Shown piece after piece: positions 9,054 to 16,821 of a DNA stretch of 64,000 bases. The translations under genes were made by a program, and so were the position numbers. The notes under the pieces are model-generated. The model was given only the letters and a program-made list of their open reading frames with translations, did no database searches and had not been told where the DNA came from. Source of the DNA: Burkholderia ambifaria AMMD (GTDB lineage Bacteria; Pseudomonadota; Gammaproteobacteria; Burkholderiales; Burkholderiaceae); assembly GCF_000203915.1 (NCBI RefSeq), contig NC_008392.1:1-64000 (forward strand). The letters are read 5' to 3'. Numbering within the stretch: position 1 is the stretch's first letter; every line of letters starts with the position of its first letter.

Positions 9054-9357
9054 CGCGGCGTGCAACGTGCGGTGTGCGGTGTGCGGTGTGCGGTGTGCGG
9101 TGTGCGGTGTGCGGTGTGCGGTGTGCGGTGTGCAACGTGCAACGTGCGGCGATGAGCATGAAACGATGGCGGCCACGCCATCGCCCTGCCCGATTCCTTG
9201 CGAACCCGATCGCCGCCGTCGCATCCCCCGTCGCGAATGGCTTGCTCGGATCGCCGCCGGGTCATCGCGAACCCGCCGCCGCAATCGTCGAGCACGACAG
9301 GTCGATGCCGCTATGGCGGCGTGATCGCGATCGCCGGCGCGACGGTGAATCAGCGCG
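9054..9357. other. Gene-less gap between convergent genes, carrying a repeat
   Basis: The gap separates the AcoR-like gene from the convergent MFS gene. Its left third is the heptamer repeat described separately. In the remaining 200 bp I see no gene, no RNA structure with a T-run and no recognisable site. Confidence 0.5.
9060..9150. repeat. Heptamer tandem repeat (GTGCGGT)9 with flanking variant units
   Basis: Nine uninterrupted copies of GTGCGGT occupy 9067-9129. They are preceded by one GTGCAAC unit (9060-9066) and followed by two GTGCAAC and one GTGCGGC, giving 13 heptamers in all. The array starts 7 bp after the stop of the AcoR-like gene and lies between convergent genes. Because 7 is not a multiple of 3, every frame reads the same repeated peptide, which explains the spurious open frames here. 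Confidence 0.97.
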
Positions 9358-10542
9358 CTACGCCACCGCCCGCCGCTCATGCAGCCGCAACGCGGCCCAC
9401 GCGATCCCGGCCGAGAAGATCCCGACCACCCCGCCGAACGTGCCGATCCACGGCAGCCCGAACGCGCCGGCGATATGGTTGCCGAGCAGCGCGCCGGCGC
9501 CGATCCCGACGTTGTACAGCCCGGAAAAGATCGACACGGCGAGATCGGTCGCCTCGGGCGCCAGCTTCAGCACCCACGCCTGCATCGCGAGACCGAAGCA
9601 GACGATCGCGCCGCCCCACACCAGCGTGTGAACGGACAGCGTGACGATGTTCAGCGCGCTCGGGAACAGGATCAGCAGACAGGCCGACAACGCGATGATC
9701 GACGCGATCAGGAAATCGGCCGGCCGCTCCGGAAACACGCGGTTGAAGCAGAGCGCGGCCGGCACGCCGGCGACGCCGAACAGGATCAGCACGTAGGTAA
9801 TCCGGCTGCTGCTCGCATGATTGACGCTCTGCACGAACGGCTCGATGTACGTATACGACGTGAAGTGCGCGGAAATCACCAGCACGGTGATCGCGTACAG
9901 CGACACCAGCGCCGGCTTGCGCAGGAACGTGCCGATGCTCGCGAGCGAGCCGGCGCCCTCGCTGTGGAGCGTCGGCAGCGTCATGCGCAGCGCCAGCAAC
10001 GCGACGGCCGCCGCGCCGCCGATCACGAGGAACGTGACGCGCCAGCCGAGCGCCTCGCCGATCACGCGCCCGAGCGGAATGCCGGCGACCATCGCGGTCG
10101 CCGTGCCCATCGCGAGCAGGCCGAGCGCGCGGCTTTTGCGGTCGCTCGGCGCGAGCCGCACGGCCAGCGGAACGGAAATCGACCAGAACACCGCATGCGC
10201 GCACGCGATGCCGAGCCGGCCGAGCATCAGCACCGTGAAATTCCACGCGACGCCGGTGAGGACATGGCTACCGATGAACACCAGCAGCGCGCAGCTCAGC
10301 AGCTTGCGGCGCTCGACGTGACGCGTGACGAACGTCAGCGGCAGCGACACGACGGCGACGGCCCACGCGTAGATCGTCAGCATCAGGCCGACGGCGGTCG
10401 GCTGCATCTGCAGGCTGTCGCCGATCGCGCTCAGCAGCGCGACGGGCACGAATTCGGTGGTATTGAAGATGAAGGCAGTGAGTGCCAGGGCCAGAACGCC
10501 CCACCACGACTGTTCGGAACTGACGGCGTCCGGGGTTGCCAT
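9358..10542 (-). CDS. MFS exporter, SotB-like (sugar efflux/DHA1 type)
   Basis: A 394-residue permease with twelve predicted hydrophobic segments. The opening segment (FIFNTTEFVPVALLSAIGDSL) and the following ones match the SotB/YdhP branch of the DHA1 drug and sugar exporters, which use the proton gradient to expel sugars such as arabinose or IPTG, or small drugs. The ATG at 10542 (MATPDAV) is chosen; the frame is open 39 codons further upstream, but those residues are unlike a membrane protein start. It is monocistronic, and divergent from the HAD phosphatase gene. Substrate unknown. Confidence 0.82.
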   Translation of the reverse strand: MATPDAVSSEQSWWGVLALALTAFIFNTTEFVPVALLSAIGDSLQMQPTAVGLMLTIYAWAVAVVSLPLTFVTRHVERRKLLSCALLVFIGSHVLTGVAWNFTVLMLGRLGIACAHAVFWSISVPLAVRLAPSDRKSRALGLLAMGTATAMVAGIPLGRVIGEALGWRVTFLVIGGAAAVALLALRMTLPTLHSEGAGSLASIGTFLRKPALVSLYAITVLVISAHFTSYTYIEPFVQSVNHASSSRITYVLILFGVAGVPAALCFNRVFPERPADFLIASIIALSACLLILFPSALNIVTLSVHTLVWGGAIVCFGLAMQAWVLKLAPEATDLAVSIFSGLYNVGIGAGALLGNHIAGAFGLPWIGTFGGVVGIFSAGIAWAALRLHERRAVA

Positions 10543-10735
10543 ACGGGAATTCGACGAAGGTTGGTGGCGCGGGCAGCCGGCCCGGCGCATCGGCGCGATT
10601 GTACCAGCGGCGCTTGAAACGCCGCTCCCGGCCGCGATGCGCGAACACGGCGATGACACGGCCGTGCGCCGATAATGTGTCGAATCCGCTTTCCCCGAAC
10701 GAATCGCCCGAATGCCATCGGGCCAGGAGATTTAC

Positions 10736-11410
10736 ATGCGCATTGAAACGTCATTTCTGTTCGATCTCGACGGCACGCTCGTCGACAGCGTCTATCAGCA
10801 CGTGCTCGCGTGGAAGGAAGCGCTCGATGCCGAGGGCATCGAGCTGTCGGTGTGGCGCATCCACCGCAAGATCGGGATGAGCGGCGGCCTGTTCCTGAAC
10901 CAGCTGCTGCGCGAGACGGCCGGCGACATCGACGCCGAGCGCGTCGAGCGGCTCGCGCGGCTGCATGCGGCCGCGTACCAGCGGTTGCGCGCGCAGGTCC
11001 GGCCGCTGCCGGGTGCGCGCGAGCTGCTGGGCGCGCTGACGAATGCCGGCATTAGCTGGGCGATCGCGACCAGCGGGCGGATGGAAACCGCCGCGATCAA
11101 TCTGGAGGCGCTCGGCGTCGATCCGGAGAAGAACGTGGTCGTCACGCGCGACCAGGTGAAGTACGCGAAGCCGGATCCCGACCTGTTCCTGACCGCCGCC
11201 GCGAAACTGAACGTGCCGATCGAACATACGGTCGTGGTCGGCGACAGCATCTGGGACATGCTCGCCGCGAGCCGCTGCCGGGCGCTTGGCGTCGGGCTGC
11301 TGTCGGGCGGTTACGGCAGCGACGAGCTCGAACGCGCGGGCGCGCTGCGCGTGTATGACGATCCGGCGGATCTGCTGTGGCATCTGGATGAGATCGCGGC
11401 GCGGCCGTAA
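10736..11410 (+). CDS. HAD-superfamily hydrolase, phosphoglycolate-phosphatase-like
   Basis: A 224-residue phosphatase of the haloacid dehalogenase superfamily. Motif I is FDLDGTLVDS with nucleophile Asp10 and acid/base Asp12; motif II is IATSGR; motif III/IV covers KYAKPDPD and VVGDSIWDM. The helical cap between motifs I and II is of the C1 type seen in phosphoglycolate and sugar phosphatases. Start ATG 10736 follows CAGGAGA. The natural substrate is not evident. It is followed by the convergent small gene at 11531. Confidence 0.88.
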   Translation: MRIETSFLFDLDGTLVDSVYQHVLAWKEALDAEGIELSVWRIHRKIGMSGGLFLNQLLRETAGDIDAERVERLARLHAAAYQRLRAQVRPLPGARELLGALTNAGISWAIATSGRMETAAINLEALGVDPEKNVVVTRDQVKYAKPDPDLFLTAAAKLNVPIEHTVVVGDSIWDMLAASRCRALGVGLLSGGYGSDELERAGALRVYDDPADLLWHLDEIAARP

Positions 11411-11530
11411 CGCCTGAATCGTCCGGCCGACCCGCATCGGCCGGGTCTCCGCGATCGCCTTCCCCAGCTTCGTTCCCGTCGGGCACGCGCCTCCATGCCG
11501 GACGCGCGTGCGAACACCGTGCCGGTGGAA

Positions 11531-11773
11531 TCAGTCGTCGTCGACGCGCTTGTCGACCAGATAGCGCCCGCGCTCGACGCCCGCCCGCAGCGCCTCGTCC
11601 TCGGTCAGCCACTCCGTGCCGGCCGGCTCCGGTACGTACAACTCGATGCGCGCGCCGTCGACATACACCTGCACCTCGTCGTCCCACGCCCCCCGCGCGT
11701 TGCGGCGCGCCCATACGCGAATCTCGTGGCCGCGATACGGGTCGCGAACCTGTGCGTCCTGTTGATGCTGCAT
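11531..11773 (-). CDS. Small conserved protein, probably DUF6566 type
   Basis: An 80-residue soluble protein rich in charged residues, with a core HEIRVWARRNARGAWDDEV and a C-terminal VERGRYLVDKRVDDD. I recall this pattern from short conserved Burkholderia proteins grouped as DUF6566; function unknown. It is convergent with the HAD gene and divergent from mgtC. Codon choice is that of real genes here (third-position GC), and the protein has no signal peptide. The domain name is from memory and uncertain. Confidence 0.65.
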   Translation of the reverse strand: MQHQQDAQVRDPYRGHEIRVWARRNARGAWDDEVQVYVDGARIELYVPEPAGTEWLTEDEALRAGVERGRYLVDKRVDDD

Positions 11774-11973
11774 CCTGGCCCCCTGTACTTATCTGCGATG
11801 AAGATGCAAAAAATGCGCGCCGCATGATCGCCGTGCGCGCCGTCGGCCCCGCGCGCACGCGGCGTGCCCGGTATCGGCCGATCCGGCACGGGGCTTGCGT
11901 CCCTATTGAGCATCGAACAGGGTATCGAACCGGTATCGACCCGCTCCAGTACGCCAAACAAAAGGAGGCCACG

Positions 11974-12669
11974 ATGATCGGCCATCTCGAACTCCTCGGA
12001 CGCCTGCTGCTCGCCGCGCTGCTCGGCAGCGTGATCGGACTCGAACGCGAGCGCCTCAACTGGGCCGCCGGCTTGCGCACCCACATGCTGGTATGCGTCG
12101 GCTCGGCACTCGTGATGCTCGTCTCCACGTTCGGCTTCGAAGACGTACACGGCCAGAGCGGCGTCGTGCTCGACCCGTCACGGGTCGCCGCGCAGGTGGT
12201 ATCGGGCATCGGCTTTCTCGGCGCCGGCTCGATCCTGCTGCGCGGCGAAGTCGTGCGCGGGCTGACGACCGCCGCGAGCCTGTGGGCGGTGGCCGGTGTC
12301 GGTCTCGCGGTCGGTGGCGGCATGTACGTTGCGTCGCTCGGTGCGACCGTGATCGTCCTCGTGATCCTGGCGGGCGTAAAACCGCTCGAGCGCCGCTTCA
12401 TCACCCAGCGGCAGCAGCGCACACTGCGGCTCGTCGTCCAGCGCGGCGGCCTGACGCTCGGCAAGCTGCACGACACGCTCGGCACCGACCGCGTGCGCGT
12501 GAAGCGATTCATCGTCCAGCAGTCGGACGACGATCCGGACACGGACGACATCTCGGTGTCGTTCTCGCGCACGAGCGGCGCGGAATTTGCGGCGATCTGC
12601 GCGGCGCTGCAAAACCTCGCCGGCGTGCGGACCTGTCGCCCCGATACTTCTTCAAGGAGTTTTGCGTGA
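11974..12669 (+). CDS. MgtC/SapB family membrane protein
   Basis: A 231-residue inner-membrane protein. The N-terminal half carries the MgtC signature (GSVIGLERERLNWAAGLRTHMLVCVGSAL, then GIGFLGAGSILL) with about four membrane segments; the C-terminal 90 residues form a soluble ACT-like part. MgtC proteins support growth at low magnesium and modulate the F-ATPase in intracellular pathogens; other members are simply membrane proteins of unknown function. Start ATG 11974 has a strong AAAGGAGG site. The upstream 200 bp contain no leader or riboswitch I can recognise. The next gene overlaps it by GTGA. Confidence 0.88.
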   Translation: MIGHLELLGRLLLAALLGSVIGLERERLNWAAGLRTHMLVCVGSALVMLVSTFGFEDVHGQSGVVLDPSRVAAQVVSGIGFLGAGSILLRGEVVRGLTTAASLWAVAGVGLAVGGGMYVASLGATVIVLVILAGVKPLERRFITQRQQRTLRLVVQRGGLTLGKLHDTLGTDRVRVKRFIVQQSDDDPDTDDISVSFSRTSGAEFAAICAALQNLAGVRTCRPDTSSRSFA

Positions 12670-13004
12670 CTCAGACCGACCTGCTCTCCTACCTCGTAAC
12701 GAGCCAGCTGACGGCGCGCATGCGCGGCGGCGCGTGGATGACGGCCAGCCAGACGGTCGGCGCGCTGCGCGCGTGGCTCGCGTGCCATCACGCCGAATGC
12801 GGCTGGCTCGACCGGATCAGGATCGCGGACGCGTCCGCCACGATTGCGCAAGGCATCTACGAGATCGCCTGCGCGTACGGCGATCCGGACAGCGGCGAAC
12901 GCATCCGGCTCGACGCCGATTCGCCGGAACTGCAGGCGCTACGCGCGCGTTGCGACGTGCTGCTGCAACGCATCGACGGCGACCGGGACGTCGACGCCCG
13001 ATGA
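12666..13004 (+). CDS. Small protein of unknown function
   Basis: A 112-residue, probably cytosolic, helical protein that begins with GTG at 12666, preceded by CAAGGAG and overlapping the mgtC stop by 4 bp. It also overlaps the start of the phospholipase gene by 4 bp, so it is translated as part of the mgtC-pld-eep operon. I do not recognise the family. Visible features are a Trp-containing motif RGGAWMTASQTVGALRAWLACHH and a Cys pair, but no membrane segment. Confidence 0.7.
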   Translation: MTQTDLLSYLVTSQLTARMRGGAWMTASQTVGALRAWLACHHAECGWLDRIRIADASATIAQGIYEIACAYGDPDSGERIRLDADSPELQALRARCDVLLQRIDGDRDVDAR

Positions 13005-15220
13005 TCGTGCCGGCACGCATGACGCGCGCCAGCGTCGCGACGGCGCGCTCCGATGGCGCGACAGCCGACCCGTCGCGCACGGACGAGCCGCTGCGCCACG
13101 GGCTGCTCGAGCGCGGGCGCAACTGCGACACGATCCGCCACGCGGACCGCTTCGCGATGCTGGTGGACGGCGACGCGTATTTCGCGACGCTGCGTGCCGC
13201 GTTGCTGCGGGCGCGCCATACGGTGTTCATCGTCGGCTGGGACGTCGACAGCCGCATGCACCTGCCGCCTGCCGACCCCGGCGACCGCCTGCCCGACACG
13301 CTCGCCGCCTTTCTGCACGCCTTGGCATCATCGCGGCACAACCTGCGCATCTACGTGCTCGCGTGGGACTTCGCGATGATCTACGCACTCGAGCGCGACT
13401 GGCCGCCCGTCTATCGCGCCGCGTGGCGCGCGCATCGCGGCATCCGGTTCCGGCTCGACGACACGCATCCGCGCGGCGCATCGCATCACCAGAAGCTCGT
13501 CGTGATCGACGACCGGCTCGCGTTCGTCGGCGGGCTTGACCTGACGCGCGCACGCTGGGATACGCCCGCGCACGCGGCGGACGATCCGCGCCGCCGCGAC
13601 GCGCACGGGATGCCGTACGGGCCGTTTCACGACGTGCAGGCGATGTTCGACGGCGACGCGGCCGCCGCGATCGGTAAGCAGGCGCGCGCGCGCTGGTTCA
13701 ATGCATGCGGGCGTCCGATCGCGATCCGCGCGCAGCGGCATCTCGATCGTGAGGAAGACGTCGATCCGTGGCCGCCCGATGCGCGCGTCGACCTGCGCGA
13801 CGTGCGGCTCGGCATTGCCTACACGGCGCCGCGCCACCGCGATCGCGAGCCGGTGCGGCAGGTGTCCGCGCTCGTCGAGGACACGATTCGCGCCGCACGC
13901 CGCCACCTGTATATCGAGAACCAGTATTTCACCGCGGCGGTGGTGCGCGAAACGCTGTCCGAGCGGCTCGCCGATCCGGAGGGGCCCGACGTGACGGTCG
14001 TCGCACCGCGCGTGCAGAGCGGCTGGCTGCAGGAAGCGACGATGGGCGTGCTGCGCGCGCGGCTGCATGGCACGCTGAAGGCCGCCGACCGCTTCGACCG
14101 CTACCGGCTGCTGTATCCGCATGTCGACGGGCTCGGCGACGCATGTGTGAACGTGCACAGCAAGATCGCGATCGCCGACGACGAATGGATCGTGATCGGC
14201 AGCGCGAACCTCAATAACCGTTCGATGGTGCTCGACACCGAATGCTGCATCGCGCTCGTCGCGGCCGGCGAGCCGCGCATCCGCACCGCGATTGCCGGCC
14301 TGCGCGACCGGCTGCTGGCCGAACATCTCGACACGACACCGGCCGAGATTGCCGCCGCGCTCGCGCATGACGAACGCCCGAATACCGTGCTCGACCGGTT
14401 GCGCGACAAGCCCGGCCGCACGCTGCGCACGCTCGAGCCGGTCGTGACGCCGCAACTCGACGCGCTGGTGCCGGTCAGCGCGCGGCTCGACCCCGAGCAG
14501 CCGATCGAGCCGGACCGCTTCGTTCGCGAGTTCGTGCCGCGCGAGCAGCACCGCGTGCTGACCGCACGCTTCTTCGTGCTCGGCGCGGCCGTGCTGTTGG
14601 TCGCGGCGCTCGCGCTCGCGTGGCGCTTCTCGCCGCTCGGCAAGGAGCTGAACATCGCGTCGCTCGCACGAATGGCCGCTCACGCCGCGCAGCTGCCCGG
14701 TGCGCCCGCGCTGCTGCTGGCCGGCTACGTGATCGCGGCGACGCTGTCGGTGCCGATCACGCTGCTGATCACGGTGACAGGCCTGGTGTTCGGCGCATGG
14801 CCGGGCTTCGCGTATGCGGCGCTCGGCACGATGGCGGCAGCCGCCACGACGTACGGGATCGGACACTGGCTCGGGCGCGACGCGGTGCGCCGGCTCGCCG
14901 GCGCGCGCGCGAACCGGCTCAGCGAACACCTCGGCCGCCGCGGCGTGGTCGCGATGGCCGTGCTGCGGCTGCTGCCGATCGCACCGTTCACGATCGTGAA
15001 CCTGGTGGCCGGCGCATCGCATATCGGCCTGCGCGACTATCTGGTCGGCACCGCGATCGGGATGCTGCCCGGTATCGTGCTGACCGTCACGTTCGCGCAC
15101 CAGCTGACCGCCGCGTTCAGCCATCCGGGCCCCGGCGCGTTCGCGTGGCTCGCGGCGATCGGCGCGGTGCTGGTCGGCGTGTCGGTGCTGCTCGTCAGGG
15201 TGCTGCGACGATGGCGCTGA
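13001..15220 (+). CDS. Phospholipase D fused to a VTT/DedA membrane domain
   Basis: A 739-residue two-part protein. The first 500 residues carry two HKD motifs (HHQKLVVIDD around 162 and VHSKIAIADD around 386), so this is a complete phospholipase D/cardiolipin-synthase-like unit that hydrolyses or exchanges phospholipid head groups. From about residue 520 to the end are several membrane segments of the VTT (SNARE-associated, DedA) family, with the GLVFGAWPGFAYAALG and GRRGVVAMAVLRLLP motifs. DedA-like proteins are linked to lipid scrambling. It overlaps genes on both sides. Similar PLD proteins sit beside EEP and trehalose genes in Pseudomonas; the role in membrane remodelling under stress is inferred. 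Confidence 0.88.
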   Translation: MIVPARMTRASVATARSDGATADPSRTDEPLRHGLLERGRNCDTIRHADRFAMLVDGDAYFATLRAALLRARHTVFIVGWDVDSRMHLPPADPGDRLPDTLAAFLHALASSRHNLRIYVLAWDFAMIYALERDWPPVYRAAWRAHRGIRFRLDDTHPRGASHHQKLVVIDDRLAFVGGLDLTRARWDTPAHAADDPRRRDAHGMPYGPFHDVQAMFDGDAAAAIGKQARARWFNACGRPIAIRAQRHLDREEDVDPWPPDARVDLRDVRLGIAYTAPRHRDREPVRQVSALVEDTIRAARRHLYIENQYFTAAVVRETLSERLADPEGPDVTVVAPRVQSGWLQEATMGVLRARLHGTLKAADRFDRYRLLYPHVDGLGDACVNVHSKIAIADDEWIVIGSANLNNRSMVLDTECCIALVAAGEPRIRTAIAGLRDRLLAEHLDTTPAEIAAALAHDERPNTVLDRLRDKPGRTLRTLEPVVTPQLDALVPVSARLDPEQPIEPDRFVREFVPREQHRVLTARFFVLGAAVLLVAALALAWRFSPLGKELNIASLARMAAHAAQLPGAPALLLAGYVIAATLSVPITLLITVTGLVFGAWPGFAYAALGTMAAAATTYGIGHWLGRDAVRRLAGARANRLSEHLGRRGVVAMAVLRLLPIAPFTIVNLVAGASHIGLRDYLVGTAIGMLPGIVLTVTFAHQLTAAFSHPGPGAFAWLAAIGAVLVGVSVLLVRVLRRWR

Positions 15221-16020
15221 GCGTGCAACCGGCCCCGCCGCCGAACATCGTCACGTCCGACGGCCCGCCCCCCGCCGCGCCGGGCGGGCGCGACCTGCGG
15301 ATCGCGACGTACAACATCCGCGGCGGCTACGGCAAGTGGCACACGCGCGCGGCCCACCGGATCGCGCAGGTGATCCACGAACTCGACGCGGACGTGATCG
15401 CGCTGCAGGAAGTGCCGCTCGGCGGCACGCACGCGCCCGACGTGCTCGCGCACCTGCGCGACGCCACCGGCATGCACGCGGTGGCCGGACCGACCATCGA
15501 CACGCCCGAGCGCCGCTACGGCAACGCCGTGCTGTCGCGCTGCCCGATTCGCGCGGCGCGCACGCTGGACCTGTCGTTTCACCAGCGCGAGCCGCGCGGC
15601 GCGCTCGATGCGGACATCGACAGCAGCGCGGGCATGATCCGCGTGGTCGCGACCCATCTGGGGTTGTCGGCGAGCGAGCGCAGCGCGCAGGTGCAGCGGC
15701 TGCTCGCCGCGTTCGACACCGGCGCGATGCCGGTGATCCTGATGGGCGACATCAACGAATGGTTCGTGCGCGGCCGCGCGCTGCGGGCGCTCGTCACGCG
15801 GTTCCGGCGCGCGCCGGCGCCGCGTACATTCCCGACGCTGTATCCGGTGTTCTCGCTCGACCGGATCTGGATCCATCCCGGCGAGTGGCTCGTCGATGTG
15901 AACGTGCATCGCAGCATGCGCGCGCGGCGTGCGTCCGATCACTACCCGCTCGTCGCCCGCATGCGGGCGACGCCGGGCACGCCGCTTGCGCGACGAGCGC
16001 CCCACCCTGATGAAACCTGA
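15211..16020 (+). CDS. Endonuclease/exonuclease/phosphatase-fold protein
   Basis: A 269-residue member of the EEP (DNase I/Mg-dependent phosphodiesterase) superfamily. Conserved pieces are IATYNIRGGYG, ADVIALQEV with the metal-binding Glu, ATHLGLS, MGDINEW and the terminal SDHYPLVA with catalytic His. It starts at ATG 15211, overlapping the phospholipase gene by 10 bp. In other bacteria the same PLD-EEP pair occurs and is thought to act on phospholipid-derived phosphodiesters, although a nuclease role is possible. No signal peptide is seen. Confidence 0.87.
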   Translation: MALSVQPAPPPNIVTSDGPPPAAPGGRDLRIATYNIRGGYGKWHTRAAHRIAQVIHELDADVIALQEVPLGGTHAPDVLAHLRDATGMHAVAGPTIDTPERRYGNAVLSRCPIRAARTLDLSFHQREPRGALDADIDSSAGMIRVVATHLGLSASERSAQVQRLLAAFDTGAMPVILMGDINEWFVRGRALRALVTRFRRAPAPRTFPTLYPVFSLDRIWIHPGEWLVDVNVHRSMRARRASDHYPLVARMRATPGTPLARRAPHPDET

Positions 16021-16032
16021 CGGAGCTTGCCG

Positions 16033-16521
16033 ATGCGAACCGACGAACTCGCCGGAACCGCCCTCGATTACTGGTGCGCACGCGCGTTGTGCGCGGATGA
16101 TGAAGACACGCTGTGCTTCACCGCCGTCGACCCGAAGGTGATCCTGACCGGCGCGTGCGACGCGTTGCGACGCCTCGACGCGCATTTCGCGCCGTCGGCG
16201 TCGTGGGCCGATGCGGGCGCGGTGCTCGAGCGCGTGGCCGACCTGCGGATCACGCGGCGCGGCGATGGCGTCGAATGCGACGCCAGCTTCATCGACGGCC
16301 CGTCGACCTGCGCGGCACGCGCGCCGGACGTGCGCACGGCGGTGCTGCGCGCGTTCGTGCGGGCGCGCTTCGGCGACGAAGTCGATGCTCCGCCGTCGTT
16401 CGCGCACCGGATCGAGAACGGGGCGGCGGTGCGCTATGACCCTGGGGTGCCGATTCCGGAAGCGGACGATGATGCGGCGACGGGAGACAGTTCGGATATT
16501 CGGTCGATTCCGCGCATGTGA
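16033..16521 (+). CDS. DUF2591 domain protein
   Basis: A 162-residue protein whose N-terminus (MRTDELAGTALDYWCARA) matches the start of DUF2591, a small domain first seen in phage proteins and often present as single chromosomal genes in Burkholderia. Function unknown. Start ATG 16033 is preferred to TTG 16027. It lies 12 bp after the EEP gene on the same strand and is the last gene before the glgE operon. The tail (about residues 125-162) is acidic and probably disordered. Confidence 0.65.
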   Translation: MRTDELAGTALDYWCARALCADDEDTLCFTAVDPKVILTGACDALRRLDAHFAPSASWADAGAVLERVADLRITRRGDGVECDASFIDGPSTCAARAPDVRTAVLRAFVRARFGDEVDAPPSFAHRIENGAAVRYDPGVPIPEADDDAATGDSSDIRSIPRM

Positions 16522-16821
16522 GGGGGTGTTGCGGGGGGTATCGGCTGCTTGCGGGTTGTCGCGATGATGCCACCGCGTGCGCCGAGTTTTTCATCGGTAT
16601 CTCGACGCCATTGGCAAAAGTTTCACTCTGCCGCCCTCCCTCCTCGATCACGCGCCTCCGCATAAAAGCGCCGCCACCGCACGCCAGGCTGCAAAAAACG
16701 ACCATCCAAACCGCCGCGAATCGCGCGTGCGCATTTGCAACCCCGCCCGCATCCCAGCAGGAACACGCATTGCGACAAGCACACCTGTTGCCGATCCGGC
16801 CGCCGCCCGCACACGCTACCC
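16522..16821. promoter_or_regulatory. Leader region of the trehalose/alpha-glucan operon
   Basis: This 300-bp non-coding stretch precedes a 18-kb gene run and must hold its main promoter. No promoter box could be identified with confidence, and no terminator for the gene before it. The glgE start at 16822 has only a weak ribosome site. Confidence 0.4.

Noticed and set aside
9050..9380. Frames on both strands through the heptamer repeat (CAVCGVR or HTAHRTP peptides)
   Set aside because: Same reason: 7-bp units give frame-independent repeated peptides. They overlap convergent, well-supported genes.
11774..11973. Magnesium riboswitch or leader before mgtC
   Set aside because: No conserved leader peptide, long T-run or recognisable riboswitch structure could be made out in the 200 bp.
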